Shown here: positions 40,937 through 49,804 of the stretch, piece after piece
How positions within the stretch are numbered: the stretch's first letter is position 1
Layout: every line of letters begins with the position of its first letter
From: an uncultured Flavobacteriales bacterium
GTDB taxonomy: Bacteria; Bacteroidota; Bacteroidia; Flavobacteriales; UBA7312
Length of the DNA: 54,992 bases
Assembly: GCA_913048435.1 (NCBI GenBank)
Contig: CAJWWC010000007.1
Span: forward strand, 1-54,992
Reading direction: 5' to 3'
Program-made: the position numbers and the translations under genes
The notes under the pieces: model-generated
The model's input: only the letters and a program-made list of their open reading frames with translations
The model's database searches: none
What the model was told of the DNA's origin: nothing

Positions 40937-41701
40937 TCAATAAAAGTCAGAGCCTAAAATATTGAATTTACCAAGTCTTTCTTCTTGTAGCTCAAAGCTG
41001 GTTACATCACCATCTTTGTGCCAGCTAATTTCAAAGTTTCTTTGTAGGTTATTTTTAAGAAATCTAGCATTATTTGTTCTACCATCCACAAGTATATATG
41101 TGCCAGGTAATAATATGGACTCCATTAATAAAATATCTGCTGCCATAACGGTACGCTCGTCGCATTGAAATGTCATACCATTTACGTTACCTTTTACGTC
41201 TTTTGGATTGGGTCCGTCAAGGTAAATAAAGTCTGGTACGATATCTGGTAAATTGTCATAAAAGTGACAAATTCTACCATTGAAAGTATCTATTTTAATT
41301 TCTGAATAATGAAAATTAACTAGTTCCAATAAGTGTTTAGGAAAGTTCGATTGGCTATGTTCTATCCATTTTTTATCTGATTCAACAGAAAAAATTTGAA
41401 ACATAAATCGGTTTCTAAGTTCTGGTTTTTCTTGAAGAGCTAAAAAGTCAGCTTTATTTTTACTCAAAGCATCAGCCATGACTATGGTAGATAGTCCAGA
41501 ACCAAATTCCAATACAGTAAATGCTTTTCTTTTTCTTATGAGTCGGTGTAGACGGGCTAGGTCTTCAACAACAGGTGGAAATGGTATATTTAATTTACCA
41601 TTAACAGCATCAAATACACCTTCTTTAAAATCAGCATTTGCATCAATGTTAATGTATTGATTTAAGCCTTCTTGTATGAGATATTTTTTTGAAGATTGCA
41701 T
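40937..41701 (-). CDS. Class I SAM methyltransferase-like protein, uncharacterised
   Basis: I do not know its substrate. The 254-residue protein has a Rossmann-type glycine motif VLEFGSGLSTIV (about residues 64-75), an acidic motif FSVESDKKW and IYLDGPNP (about 159-166), the pattern of class I SAM-dependent methyltransferases. It lies between aroB (27 nt) and aroA (5 nt) in the same string, so it is co-transcribed with shikimate genes. No signal peptide or membrane span is seen. The gene could act on small metabolites or sugars; no stronger claim is possible. Confidence 0.65.
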   Translation of the reverse strand: MQSSKKYLIQEGLNQYINIDANADFKEGVFDAVNGKLNIPFPPVVEDLARLHRLIRKRKAFTVLEFGSGLSTIVMADALSKNKADFLALQEKPELRNRFMFQIFSVESDKKWIEHSQSNFPKHLLELVNFHYSEIKIDTFNGRICHFYDNLPDIVPDFIYLDGPNPKDVKGNVNGMTFQCDERTVMAADILLMESILLPGTYILVDGRTNNARFLKNNLQRNFEISWHKDGDVTSFELQEERLGKFNILGSDFY

Positions 41702-41728
41702 AGTATCAATTGAATGTCAAATATAACA

Positions 41729-42739
41729 TTAAAAAATAGCCTTTATTTTCTCTACACTTAATTCATTATTGTAGCTAGAAGAACCTATATCATTCAGAAG
41801 CGAGAAATTAATGTTATCATGTTCATTTTTTTTATCGTTTTTGAGAAAGGGTAGGAGTTGTTCTAACGATGGACAATCAACTAAATTGAAGTTGGACTTC
41901 AAATAGTCTTGAATTTCTTTTTTCTTTTCGATATTGAGTGGTGATAGCTCAGCTTCTAAATACATGCCTAAAGCAACAGCCTCACCATGTAGAATATCCT
42001 TTTCTTTGTCAAGATAATAACTTTCTATAGCGTGTCCTAAGGTATGTCCAAAATTCAAAATTTTACGTTTGTTTTCTTCAAAAGGATCGGATTTAATGAT
42101 ATCATTTTTGAGGGTGACAGAATGATAGATAGTTTCTTCCCAATTTAATTTTTCAATTGAGGTTTCCATTAATAATTTCCAATAGTCTTTGTCAGCAACA
42201 AGAGCATGTTTTACAATTTCTGCATATCCTGATATAATTTGCCTATGACTTAGTGTTTGTAAAAATTTTGGGAAAATATATACACCTTTTGGGGATTTAA
42301 ATAATCCGATTTGATTTTTAAAATTCTCTAAATCTATTGCTAGCTTTCCACCTACTGAAGCATCTATCATGGCTAGTAGGGTGGTAGGAACTTGAATGAA
42401 ATCTATACCTCTTTTGTAGCATGAGGCAGCAAATCCACCCATGTCGCCAATAACACCACCACCTAAATTTATGAATAATGATTTTCTATCAAATTGAGCT
42501 GTTGTTAGTTTTTGCCAGATTTGTTCACAAGTATATAAATTTTTATGTTCTTCGCCAGAATGGATTTCAATAATTAGCTTAGGATTGATTTGACTTTCTT
42601 TGAGAAAGATATCTAAGCAATTCGTTTTAGTATGTTCATCTACCAAAATGGCAATTGCCGAATAACTTGAATATTGGATAGTTTGAAGACTATCTTTGCC
42701 AATTTTTACATCATATGTTGAGCTGTGAACTACTTTCAT
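41729..42739 (-). CDS. aroB: 3-dehydroquinate synthase
   Basis: AroB closes the ring in the second shikimate step, using NAD and a metal ion. The 336-residue product shows GEEHKNLYT, NLGGGVIGDMGGFAASCYKRG (about 92-112), PTTLLAMIDASVGGK (about 117-131), EIVKHAL and NFGHTLGHAIE with metal-ligand histidines. Its start overlaps the PafA-type gene by 4 nt (ATGA), so translation is coupled to the phosphatase. Confidence 0.95.
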   Translation of the reverse strand: MKVVHSSTYDVKIGKDSLQTIQYSSYSAIAILVDEHTKTNCLDIFLKESQINPKLIIEIHSGEEHKNLYTCEQIWQKLTTAQFDRKSLFINLGGGVIGDMGGFAASCYKRGIDFIQVPTTLLAMIDASVGGKLAIDLENFKNQIGLFKSPKGVYIFPKFLQTLSHRQIISGYAEIVKHALVADKDYWKLLMETSIEKLNWEETIYHSVTLKNDIIKSDPFEENKRKILNFGHTLGHAIESYYLDKEKDILHGEAVALGMYLEAELSPLNIEKKKEIQDYLKSNFNLVDCPSLEQLLPFLKNDKKNEHDNINFSLLNDIGSSSYNNELSVEKIKAIF

Positions 42740-44340
42740 TCGGTAATAATTCTGATGGGTTGACCAGTACAGCCGTTAGGAAAAGAAATACCTAATAAAG
42801 TACTTACTGTTGGTGCTATGTCACAGATAGAAATGTATTCGTCAGAAAAACCCTGTTGAATTCCTTTACCCCAAAATAATAAGGGAACATGTGTATCATA
42901 GCTAAAGCATGAACCGTGAGTTGTTCCCGTTGGCGAGTTCCATTCTATCCATCCTGAATTCAATGTAATAATAACATCCCCTGAACGCTTTTGATTAAAC
43001 CCTTTTTGAATAAGAGAATAAAATTTATTTTGATATTCATTATGGTGTAGTTGATATGCTGTAAATGTGTTCTGTATTCCTTCTATACCGATTAAGTAAT
43101 CAGCTACTAGTTGCTGTATTTCTTGTAAGCTAATTTTTTGTTGTTTTATTAGCTTATGATTCAAATAGAATTGTTGATTCGAATATTTTAGAACAAATGA
43201 GTTTTGATTATTTGGAGAAATTAATTCTGCACCAAACACTTTAGGTTGAGACAATTTAATATATCTTTTATTAAGATAGTTATTTAATTCATTAGTCAAG
43301 TTTGAAGCATCAAAATAACCAGCAGGTATTTTTCTAACTTTCAATTCATTAGGTACACTAACTACACCATGGTCTGCAGTAAGAAATATCAAAGCATTTT
43401 CTTGTCCTATTGTAGAGTTTATGTATTTGAGTATTTCTGCAATGTCTTTATCTAATTTGATATATGTATCAATTAATTCTTGAGAGTGCGGTCCAAATTG
43501 ATGTCCAATATAATCTGTTGATGAAAAGCTCAGTGTCAAAACATCTGTAATTTTATCCTTTCCTAATTCTTCAGACTTAATCAATTCAATAGCTAAATCT
43601 TTTAAATAGGTGTTTCCTTGTGGAGTGCTTTTTACAGATGCTGGACCTTTACTTGCTAGTAGGCTGTCCATGGGGTAGCCAAATCCTCGACCTTTCCAAG
43701 CCCTTTTAAAATAGCTAGTAGCGGGTTTCTTTTGTTGAAATTCTATTAACCATTCGGGTAGTTGTTCGTAATAGTACGAACTAGAAATCCATTCTCCACT
43801 TTTTCCCATCCAGAAAGCACCATTAGCAGTATGTCCTGCGGGTAGTATTGCACCTCTATCTTTAATAGAAATTCCGAATACTTTGGATTGTGGGCTAAAT
43901 AATTTCAGTTCGTCGGAAAAAGTGGTACTAAGCATACGATGAGGTGACATTTTACCAGCTTTAGACTCCACATCTATGTGGTTATCACAATCGCAGACAG
44001 TTGTTGAATTACCATCGCCAGCACAATATACAGATAAACCATCAGATTTATTGTACCAATTATTACCAATTATTCCATGTACAGAAGGTGTCGTGCCTGT
44101 AAAGATACTAGCGTGTCCAGGACCTGTGTAGGTTGGGGTAAAGTTGTAGTGTGTGTTTCGTAAGAAAAAACCTTCATTTACCAATTTTTTAAAGCCATTT
44201 TCCCCAAATTGACTCCAAAATCGGTAAACATAATCGTAGCGCATTTGGTCAACAATTATTCCTACTACAAGTTTAGGTTTTTCTTGAGCTTGAGAAATAC
44301 TGCAAAATATTATACACAATACTAATATGATTCTTTTCAC
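42736..44340 (-). CDS. pafA: PafA-type alkaline phosphatase
   Basis: PafA-like enzymes are periplasmic zinc phosphatases of the alkaline phosphatase superfamily, typical of Bacteroidota phosphorus supply. The 534-residue product has a signal peptide (RIILVLCIIFCSISQAQ), D31 in IIVDQMR, the nucleophile T72 in TGPGHASIFTG, N93 in GNNWY, KDRGAILPAGH, STDYIGHQFGP, and TADHG, plus the late His in TTHGS. All expected active-site positions look intact. It begins with GTG at 44340, sharing GTGA with the stop of the small ORF upstream. It precedes aroB. Confidence 0.88.
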   Translation of the reverse strand: MKRIILVLCIIFCSISQAQEKPKLVVGIIVDQMRYDYVYRFWSQFGENGFKKLVNEGFFLRNTHYNFTPTYTGPGHASIFTGTTPSVHGIIGNNWYNKSDGLSVYCAGDGNSTTVCDCDNHIDVESKAGKMSPHRMLSTTFSDELKLFSPQSKVFGISIKDRGAILPAGHTANGAFWMGKSGEWISSSYYYEQLPEWLIEFQQKKPATSYFKRAWKGRGFGYPMDSLLASKGPASVKSTPQGNTYLKDLAIELIKSEELGKDKITDVLTLSFSSTDYIGHQFGPHSQELIDTYIKLDKDIAEILKYINSTIGQENALIFLTADHGVVSVPNELKVRKIPAGYFDASNLTNELNNYLNKRYIKLSQPKVFGAELISPNNQNSFVLKYSNQQFYLNHKLIKQQKISLQEIQQLVADYLIGIEGIQNTFTAYQLHHNEYQNKFYSLIQKGFNQKRSGDVIITLNSGWIEWNSPTGTTHGSCFSYDTHVPLLFWGKGIQQGFSDEYISICDIAPTVSTLLGISFPNGCTGQPIRIITE

Positions 44341-44489
44341 TTTTTGATTTTTAAATTAAATTGATAAGCTAAAATAGAAAGAAAAATAGCAACAAGCACA
44401 TCGGCTACAGGTGGTGCATCTTCCCATGTGTAGTTCCATAGGATGACTAGAAGTAGCCAGACGAACCATATCAAATTAAACTGTTTCAT
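44337..44489 (-). CDS. 50-residue two-helix membrane protein
   Basis: This small ORF is missed at the usual length cut-offs. It encodes MKQFNLIWFVWLLLVILWNY, then TWEDAPPVAD, then a second hydrophobic stretch VLVAIFLSILAYQF and a basic tail KIKK. It has two predicted membrane helices. Its ATG overlaps the PAP2 stop (ATGA) and its TGA overlaps the GTG start of the PafA-type gene (GTGA). Being locked between two phosphatase genes by two overlaps strongly suggests it is translated. Function unknown. Confidence 0.75.
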   Translation of the reverse strand: MKQFNLIWFVWLLLVILWNYTWEDAPPVADVLVAIFLSILAYQFNLKIKK

Positions 44490-45025
44490 ATTTTATTTTT
44501 CTTGTATAGAGAAACGAATATTAAAGCGACAAAAGTTCCCCATAACATACCACCTAAAATATCGAATGGATAGTGAACGCCAAGATATACTCTAGAGTAT
44601 GCAACAACACTAGCCCAAATAAACAAGACTAAAAATAAAATTTTCCTATTCATTAGTTTTCCTACCACTGTAGCTAAGCCAAAAACATTAGAGGCGTGAG
44701 ATGAAATGAAGCCATATTGTCCACCACATTTTTCTGAGACTAGTCGTACTTCATCAAATAAATGACAAGGCCGCAAACGCTGAAAAGTATTTTTAAAAAG
44801 ATGTACACTGCCCAAATCACAACAAGTAATGACTATGCCTATAATTATTAAAATCCAAATACTTTCTTTACCCTTTTCCTTAATGATGAGGTAAATCAAA
44901 AGAATATACAAAGGTGTCCATGACAATTTATGACTGGTAAAAAGCATGAGACTATCCCATGTATTTGAGCCTGACTGATTTATCAAATGAAAACAAATTT
45001 TATCTAATTCAATGAGCCACTCCAT
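44486..45025 (-). CDS. PAP2 family membrane phosphatase
   Basis: This 179-residue inner-membrane protein belongs to the PAP2 (phosphatidic acid phosphatase/undecaprenyl pyrophosphate phosphatase) group. The three motifs are FKNTFQRLRPC (about 75-85), SSHASN (about 108-113, instead of PSGH), and SRVYLGVHYPFDILGG (about 143-158). Five or six membrane segments fit. It may recycle the cell-wall lipid carrier or dephosphorylate lipid phosphates. It overlaps obgE by 1 nt and the 50-codon ORF by 4 nt. Confidence 0.87.
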   Translation of the reverse strand: MEWLIELDKICFHLINQSGSNTWDSLMLFTSHKLSWTPLYILLIYLIIKEKGKESIWILIIIGIVITCCDLGSVHLFKNTFQRLRPCHLFDEVRLVSEKCGGQYGFISSHASNVFGLATVVGKLMNRKILFLVLFIWASVVAYSRVYLGVHYPFDILGGMLWGTFVALIFVSLYKKNKI

Positions 45026-46023
45026 TATTCATTCAATTTTTGCCAAATTGTATCTTTCAATTTCATTAGTCCTTGCTGAGCTACAGACGAGATAAATAGA
45101 CATGTCAAATCATGAGGTAAATATTGAGCTATTTCATCTTTTAATTCTTGGTCTAGCATATCCGATTTACTAATAGCTAAAATTCTGTTTTTATCTAAAA
45201 GTTGTGGATTATACTTCTTTAATTCAGCTAGAAGAATATAGTATTCTTTTAGGATGTCATTACTATCAGCGGGAACAAGAAATAATAAAGTAGAGTTTCT
45301 TTCTATGTGTCTTAAAAAACGTAATCCAAGTCCTTTGCCTTCAGCAGCACCTTCTATAATTCCAGGTATATCAGCCATTATAAAAGAACTATCATTACGA
45401 TAGGAGACAATACCCAAATTAGGTACAAGTGTTGTAAAAGCGTAGTTGGCAATTTCTGGTTTAGCAGCTGATACTACGGAAAGAAGTGTGGATTTTCCAG
45501 CATTAGGAAAACCGACTAAACCTACATCGGCAAGTATTTTTAATTCGAGTATAAACCAACCTTCAAGGCTATCCATTCCGGGTTGAGCATAACGGGGTGT
45601 TTGGTTGGTAGGGGATTTAAAGTGTACATTTCCCCTTCCTCCTTTACCGCCCTCTAGTAAAGTTTGTTCCTCTAGATGTTCTGTAATTTCGAATAGGATT
45701 TCTCCAGTATCGGCATTTTTAGCCACAGTACCTAGGGGTACTTGTATAGTTTTGCTTTGTCCGTCTTTACCAATTTTTTTGTTGCCACTTCCAGAGCCGC
45801 CGTGTTCAGCAAAAAGATGTTTTTGGTATTTGAGGTGAAGTAATGTCCACATTTGGTCATTACCTTTGACGATAATATGTCCTCCACGACCACCGTCACC
45901 ACCATCAGGTCCGCCTTTAGCAGTATTTCTATCTCTCAAAAAGTGGGTAGAGCCCGCTCCACCTTTGCCTGAACGACAAAATATTTTGACATAATCAACA
46001 AAGTTGGAATTTTTAACTTTCAT
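45025..46023 (-). CDS. obgE: GTPase ObgE
   Basis: ObgE is an essential GTPase for 50S subunit assembly. The 332-residue product has the glycine-rich Obg domain at about 1-160 ([27 protein letters not shown]), then the G domain with [11 protein letters not shown] (about 168-178), DIPGIIEGA and SKSD. It has a short C-terminus, as in Bacteroidota. It follows adk in a TAATG 1-nt overlap, so it is translationally coupled. Confidence 0.96.
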   Translation of the reverse strand: MKVKNSNFVDYVKIFCRSGKGGAGSTHFLRDRNTAKGGPDGGDGGRGGHIIVKGNDQMWTLLHLKYQKHLFAEHGGSGSGNKKIGKDGQSKTIQVPLGTVAKNADTGEILFEITEHLEEQTLLEGGKGGRGNVHFKSPTNQTPRYAQPGMDSLEGWFILELKILADVGLVGFPNAGKSTLLSVVSAAKPEIANYAFTTLVPNLGIVSYRNDSSFIMADIPGIIEGAAEGKGLGLRFLRHIERNSTLLFLVPADSNDILKEYYILLAELKKYNPQLLDKNRILAISKSDMLDQELKDEIAQYLPHDLTCLFISSVAQQGLMKLKDTIWQKLNE

Positions 46024-46595
46024 TAGAGTTGATCAATAGCTTCGCAAAGTTTAGCATTAATTGCATTAATACTACCTACACCTTCAATATATTGCAATTT
46101 ATATTGTTGCGTGTAAAACTCTTTTAGTGGTGCTGTTTTATTATTGTATTCTTTAATACGATTTCTGATAATATACTCATTAGCATCGTCTGCTCGCCCA
46201 CTACTTTTTCCACGTTCTAATAGTCTTTTTGTAAGCTCATCCTCGTCAACCTCTAATGATAGCATAGTAGAAATCGAGGTATTTAGTTCGTCTAACATTT
46301 GATCTAAGAATTCGGCTTGAGTAGTAGTTCTAGGAAAGCCATCGAATATAAATCCTGTGGCATTTGGATTTTTTTCTAAGATCGAACGTATCATACCAAT
46401 CACTACTTCGTCAGGAACTAGATCGCCTCTATCCATTATACTTTTAGCTTTCTGGCCAAGTTTAGTGCCTTTGGCAATTTCACCTCTTAGAATATCGCCA
46501 GTAGAGAGATGAATCAAGTTATATTGGTTTATTAGTAATTGCGATTGTGTGCCTTTTCCTGAACCTGGGGGTCCAAATAATACGATATTGAGCAT
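46023..46595 (-). CDS. adk: Adenylate kinase
   Basis: Adk converts AMP and ATP to two ADP. The 190-residue product is the short type without the zinc LID insert. It has [10 protein letters not shown] (about 7-16), the AMP-site GDILR and [12 protein letters not shown] (about 82-94), and a short [14 protein letters not shown]. It lies 1 nt after hpt and overlaps obgE by 1 nt, so the three form one transcript. Confidence 0.96.
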   Translation of the reverse strand: MLNIVLFGPPGSGKGTQSQLLINQYNLIHLSTGDILRGEIAKGTKLGQKAKSIMDRGDLVPDEVVIGMIRSILEKNPNATGFIFDGFPRTTTQAEFLDQMLDELNTSISTMLSLEVDEDELTKRLLERGKSSGRADDANEYIIRNRIKEYNNKTAPLKEFYTQQYKLQYIEGVGSINAINAKLCEAIDQL

Positions 46596-46596
46596 A

Positions 46597-47127
46597 TTAT
46601 GAGATTTTGAGTTTATAAATTTGTGTTAGGGTTCTGCCTAATTCTTCATAATCCAATCCATAGCCCACTACAAATTCGTTGGGTATTTCTTTTCCTACAA
46701 AGTCAATTGGTAATGTTTTTTTATAGACACTGGATTTTAGCAAAAAGCTAGCATAATAAATCTTTTTAGGTTGTTCTGCCAACAAGTGTTTGTTGAGGTA
46801 TTCTAATGTATTTCCTGTGTCTATTATATCTTCTAAAACTATTAGTGTTCGTCCTTTAATCTGCTGAGGAATTCCCATAATGTCTTTGATTTTACCACTG
46901 CTCTTTGTTCCTTCATAAGACTTGAGCTGCATAAAACATATCTCGACATCATAATCTAGGGCTTTTACTAGGTCAGAAGCGAAAATAAAAGAACCTTTCA
47001 AAATAATAATAAATAGGGGCTTTTGATCTTTCAAAACTCCCATTTTACGAGCCATTTCCTTTACGATTTCTTGAATCTCTAATTCTGAAAGGTAAGGTTC
47101 AAAGGTTTTGTCGTGTAGTTTTACCAT
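46597..47127 (-). CDS. hpt: Hypoxanthine phosphoribosyltransferase
   Basis: Hpt salvages hypoxanthine (and guanine) to IMP using PRPP. The 176-residue product has FIIILKGSFIFASDLVKAL and the PRPP motif LIVLEDIIDTGNTLEYL (about 96-112), then DFVGKEIPNEFVVGYGLDYEE. It appears to be the first gene of the long minus-strand string hpt, adk, obgE, PAP2, small ORF, pafA, aroB, methyltransferase-like, aroA. The 149-nt spacer to purE should hold its promoter, but only a near-consensus TAAATTCG is seen. Confidence 0.94.
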   Translation of the reverse strand: MVKLHDKTFEPYLSELEIQEIVKEMARKMGVLKDQKPLFIIILKGSFIFASDLVKALDYDVEICFMQLKSYEGTKSSGKIKDIMGIPQQIKGRTLIVLEDIIDTGNTLEYLNKHLLAEQPKKIYYASFLLKSSVYKKTLPIDFVGKEIPNEFVVGYGLDYEELGRTLTQIYKLKIS

Positions 47128-47276
47128 TCTAAATATTTGCGAATTTACAACAATTAACCCTAATTTAGGCTAATTCATATTCGCATAAGTAATTTAACTT
47201 AATCTAAAGTTCTTTTAGATAAATATATTCTCTCTTTTTTTTTAAATTCGCACGATTAATTTAGTAACAAAATACA

Positions 47277-47789
47277 ATGAAAGCAGTAGTAAGTATAATA
47301 ATGGGTAGTACATCGGATATGCCCGTAATGCGCAAAGCCGCAGATTTTTTAAATAGTATGCAAATTCCTTTTGAGATTAATGCCTTGTCAGCACACCGTG
47401 TGCCAGAAAAGGTTGAGGAGTTTGCCACCAATGCTCATGCACGTGGCATTAAAGTTATTATTGCCGGTGCAGGCGGTGCTGCTCATTTGCCAGGTGTAGT
47501 AGCAGCCTTTGCTACAGTCCCGGTTATTGGAGTTCCTTGTCGTTCATCTATCTCCATTGATGGTTGGGATAGTATATTATCAATATTACAAATGCCCCCT
47601 GGTATTCCAGTTGCAACCGTAGGACTAGATGCAGCCAACAATGCTGGTATCTTAGCAGGACAAATTTTGTCAACTTCTGATGATGCTCTACACGCAAGAA
47701 TGGTTGAGTTTAAGATGAATATGAAGCAGAAAATTGTTAAAGCCAACCAAGATTTGGCCAGCGAAAAATTTGACTACAGAGTGCAGTAG
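47277..47789 (+). CDS. purE: 5-(carboxyamino)imidazole ribonucleotide mutase
   Basis: PurE rearranges N5-CAIR to CAIR in purine synthesis. The 170-residue product is class I: IIMGSTSDMPVMRKAADFL near the N-terminus, SAHRVPEKVEEFA (about 40-52), and GAGGAAHLPGVVAAF (about 65-79). It diverges from the purine salvage gene hpt. It ends with a strong terminator, so it seems monocistronic here. Its usual partner purK is not next to it. Confidence 0.96.
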   Translation: MKAVVSIIMGSTSDMPVMRKAADFLNSMQIPFEINALSAHRVPEKVEEFATNAHARGIKVIIAGAGGAAHLPGVVAAFATVPVIGVPCRSSISIDGWDSILSILQMPPGIPVATVGLDAANNAGILAGQILSTSDDALHARMVEFKMNMKQKIVKANQDLASEKFDYRVQ

Positions 47790-47812
47790 TAACAATAGCT
47801 TACAATTTAATT

Positions 47813-47846
47813 AGAGTTAAAGACTAAGTTCTTTAACTCTTTTTTT
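47813..47846 (+). terminator. Rho-independent terminator after purE
   Basis: AGAGTTAAAG (47813-47822) pairs with CTTTAACTCT (47831-47840) across an 8-nt loop whose outer bases can also pair. T residues continue to 47846. The structure is 24 nt after the purE stop. Confidence 0.85.
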
Positions 47847-48013
47847 ACGAAAATTTTGAATAATGCGTGAGTATTTATTAAATAGATTATTAGATTTAAA
47901 TTTAATCCCATTACAAAAATATCTTACTTGTTGTTGATTCCATAATATCATAATACTCTCTTTTTTCAATCTGCTTATGTTGAAGGCAATACATGTTCAG
48001 AAATAAAGGCGGC

Positions 48014-48046
48014 TTTGAAATTGGTTTTGTAAAAAGTTTATATTTG
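48014..48046 (+). promoter_or_regulatory. Promoter for the acyl-CoA synthetase gene
   Basis: TTTG (48014-48017), a 21-nt spacer and TATATTTG (48039-48046) form the Bacteroidota -33/-7 pattern, 22 nt upstream of the start codon. Confidence 0.7.
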
Positions 48047-48068
48047 AAGCTATTAAATACAAGTACCT

Positions 48069-49709
48069 ATGCAAGACTATAAGTCACCTTTAGAGATGTT
48101 TTACAATTGGGAGAAAGAAACCCCTAACAAATTATATATGCGCCAACCCATAAATGGCGAATGGCACCATTGGACTTGGTCGGAAACGGGTACACAAGTT
48201 AGAAAGATGGCGGCTTATTTAAAATCTTTGAATTTTCCTGCCAATAGTAAAATAGCTACTCTATCTAAAAATTGTGCCCATTGGATTATTTCCGATTTAG
48301 CTATTATGATGGCTGGACACGTTTCGGTGCCTTTGTACCCCAATCTAAAAGCAGATAGTATTACACAAATTTTAGAGCATAGTGAGGCCAAATTGTTATT
48401 CGTTGGTAAGTTAGACGATTTTGAAAGCATGCGCCCAGGCGTTCCTAAAGATACACCTTGTATAGCCTTTCCTTTTTATAGTGAAGATGGTTATCCTGTT
48501 TGGGACGATTTGATACAAGATGTCGAGCCTATTACTGAGAATGTTGTTCGAGAGCCCAACGAATTGGCTACCATCATTTATACTTCAGGAACAACTGGCA
48601 TGCCAAAAGGGGTGATGCATAAGTATTATAACTTTTCTTTTGCAACTTCTAATGCCGTGCCGCTTTTGGGATTGGCAACAGAAGAGCGTTTCTTCTCATA
48701 CCTACCCTTATGTCACATTGCTGAGCGTTTGTTAGTAGAAATGGGAAGTTTGTATTCTGGTGGTATGGTGTCTTTTGCCGAGAGCTTAGACACTTTTGCA
48801 CAAAATTTAGCCGATACCAAGCCAACAGCATTTTTAGGTGTGCCTCGAATATGGACCAAATTCCAACAAGGAATATTGGGCAAATTGCCACAAAATAAGT
48901 TAAACGTTTTACTGTCTATTCCTTTGGTTTCATCGCTCATTAAGAAAAAGATAAAGTCTGGTTTAGGATTGCAGGAAGCTAGAAATATTTTTACAGGAGC
49001 AGCTCCTACGCCAGTTTCTACACTTGAGTGGTTCGAGCGTTTAGGTATTCCAATCCAAGAGGCTTATGCGATGACAGAAAATTGCTGTTATTCTCACGTT
49101 ACACTTAACGATGGTATTAAGTTTGGCTCTGTTGGTAAAGCTTTGCCGCATTGTGAAGTGAAGTTAAGTGAAGAAAATGAAATTTTGATCAAGCACGTTG
49201 CTTTGATGGACGGATATTACAAAGAGGATAAGCAAACTCAAGATACTATCAAAGACGGTTGGTTACACACTGGTGATGAAGGTCATATTGACTCTGAAGG
49301 CTATTTGAAGATAACAGGCAGAGTTAAAGATTTATTTAAAACTTCAAAAGCTAAATACGTTGCTCCAGCACCTATTGAGATGAAGTTGTCTGCCAACAAA
49401 AATATAGAACAAGTCTGTGTAGTTGGTACAGGATTACCTCAACCTATTGCCTTAATCACACTCTCAGAATATGGTAAGAGTAGACCTGTTGAAGATGTCT
49501 ATGGCAGTTTAGAAACTACACTAAACATTGTTAACCCTAAGTTTGAATCTCACGAACGTTTAAAGAAAATTGTTGTATTGGACAAAGAATGGACTATAGA
49601 AAACAACCTACTTACGCCATCGATGAAGATAAAGCGAAATGAAGTAGAACGTTTATACATGCATAATTACTCCAATTGGTATGAAAAAGAGGGGTCTATT
49701 GTAAGCTAG
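48069..49709 (+). CDS. AMP-binding long-chain acyl-CoA synthetase
   Basis: This 546-residue ANL-superfamily ligase activates fatty acids to acyl-CoA through an acyl-AMP. The P-loop is IIYTSGTTGMPKGVMH (about 170-185), then a Tyr/Thr motif AYAMTENCC (about 336-344), GWLHTGDEGHID (about 398-409), and the hinge KITGRVKDLFKTSKAKYVAP. Its short C-terminal region resembles FadD15-like AMP-forming ligases. It may feed phospholipid synthesis or beta-oxidation. It has its own promoter. A mild 6-bp inverted repeat follows it at 49761-49777. Confidence 0.88.
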   Translation: MQDYKSPLEMFYNWEKETPNKLYMRQPINGEWHHWTWSETGTQVRKMAAYLKSLNFPANSKIATLSKNCAHWIISDLAIMMAGHVSVPLYPNLKADSITQILEHSEAKLLFVGKLDDFESMRPGVPKDTPCIAFPFYSEDGYPVWDDLIQDVEPITENVVREPNELATIIYTSGTTGMPKGVMHKYYNFSFATSNAVPLLGLATEERFFSYLPLCHIAERLLVEMGSLYSGGMVSFAESLDTFAQNLADTKPTAFLGVPRIWTKFQQGILGKLPQNKLNVLLSIPLVSSLIKKKIKSGLGLQEARNIFTGAAPTPVSTLEWFERLGIPIQEAYAMTENCCYSHVTLNDGIKFGSVGKALPHCEVKLSEENEILIKHVALMDGYYKEDKQTQDTIKDGWLHTGDEGHIDSEGYLKITGRVKDLFKTSKAKYVAPAPIEMKLSANKNIEQVCVVGTGLPQPIALITLSEYGKSRPVEDVYGSLETTLNIVNPKFESHERLKKIVVLDKEWTIENNLLTPSMKIKRNEVERLYMHNYSNWYEKEGSIVS

Positions 49710-49804
49710 TTAGATATTCTTGAAAACTTTTTAAAAAGCCATTTGTTTTTAGTCTTTTTTATAAGTGATATACTTATTTTTGTCTACATTGTAAAAACAT
49801 AAAT

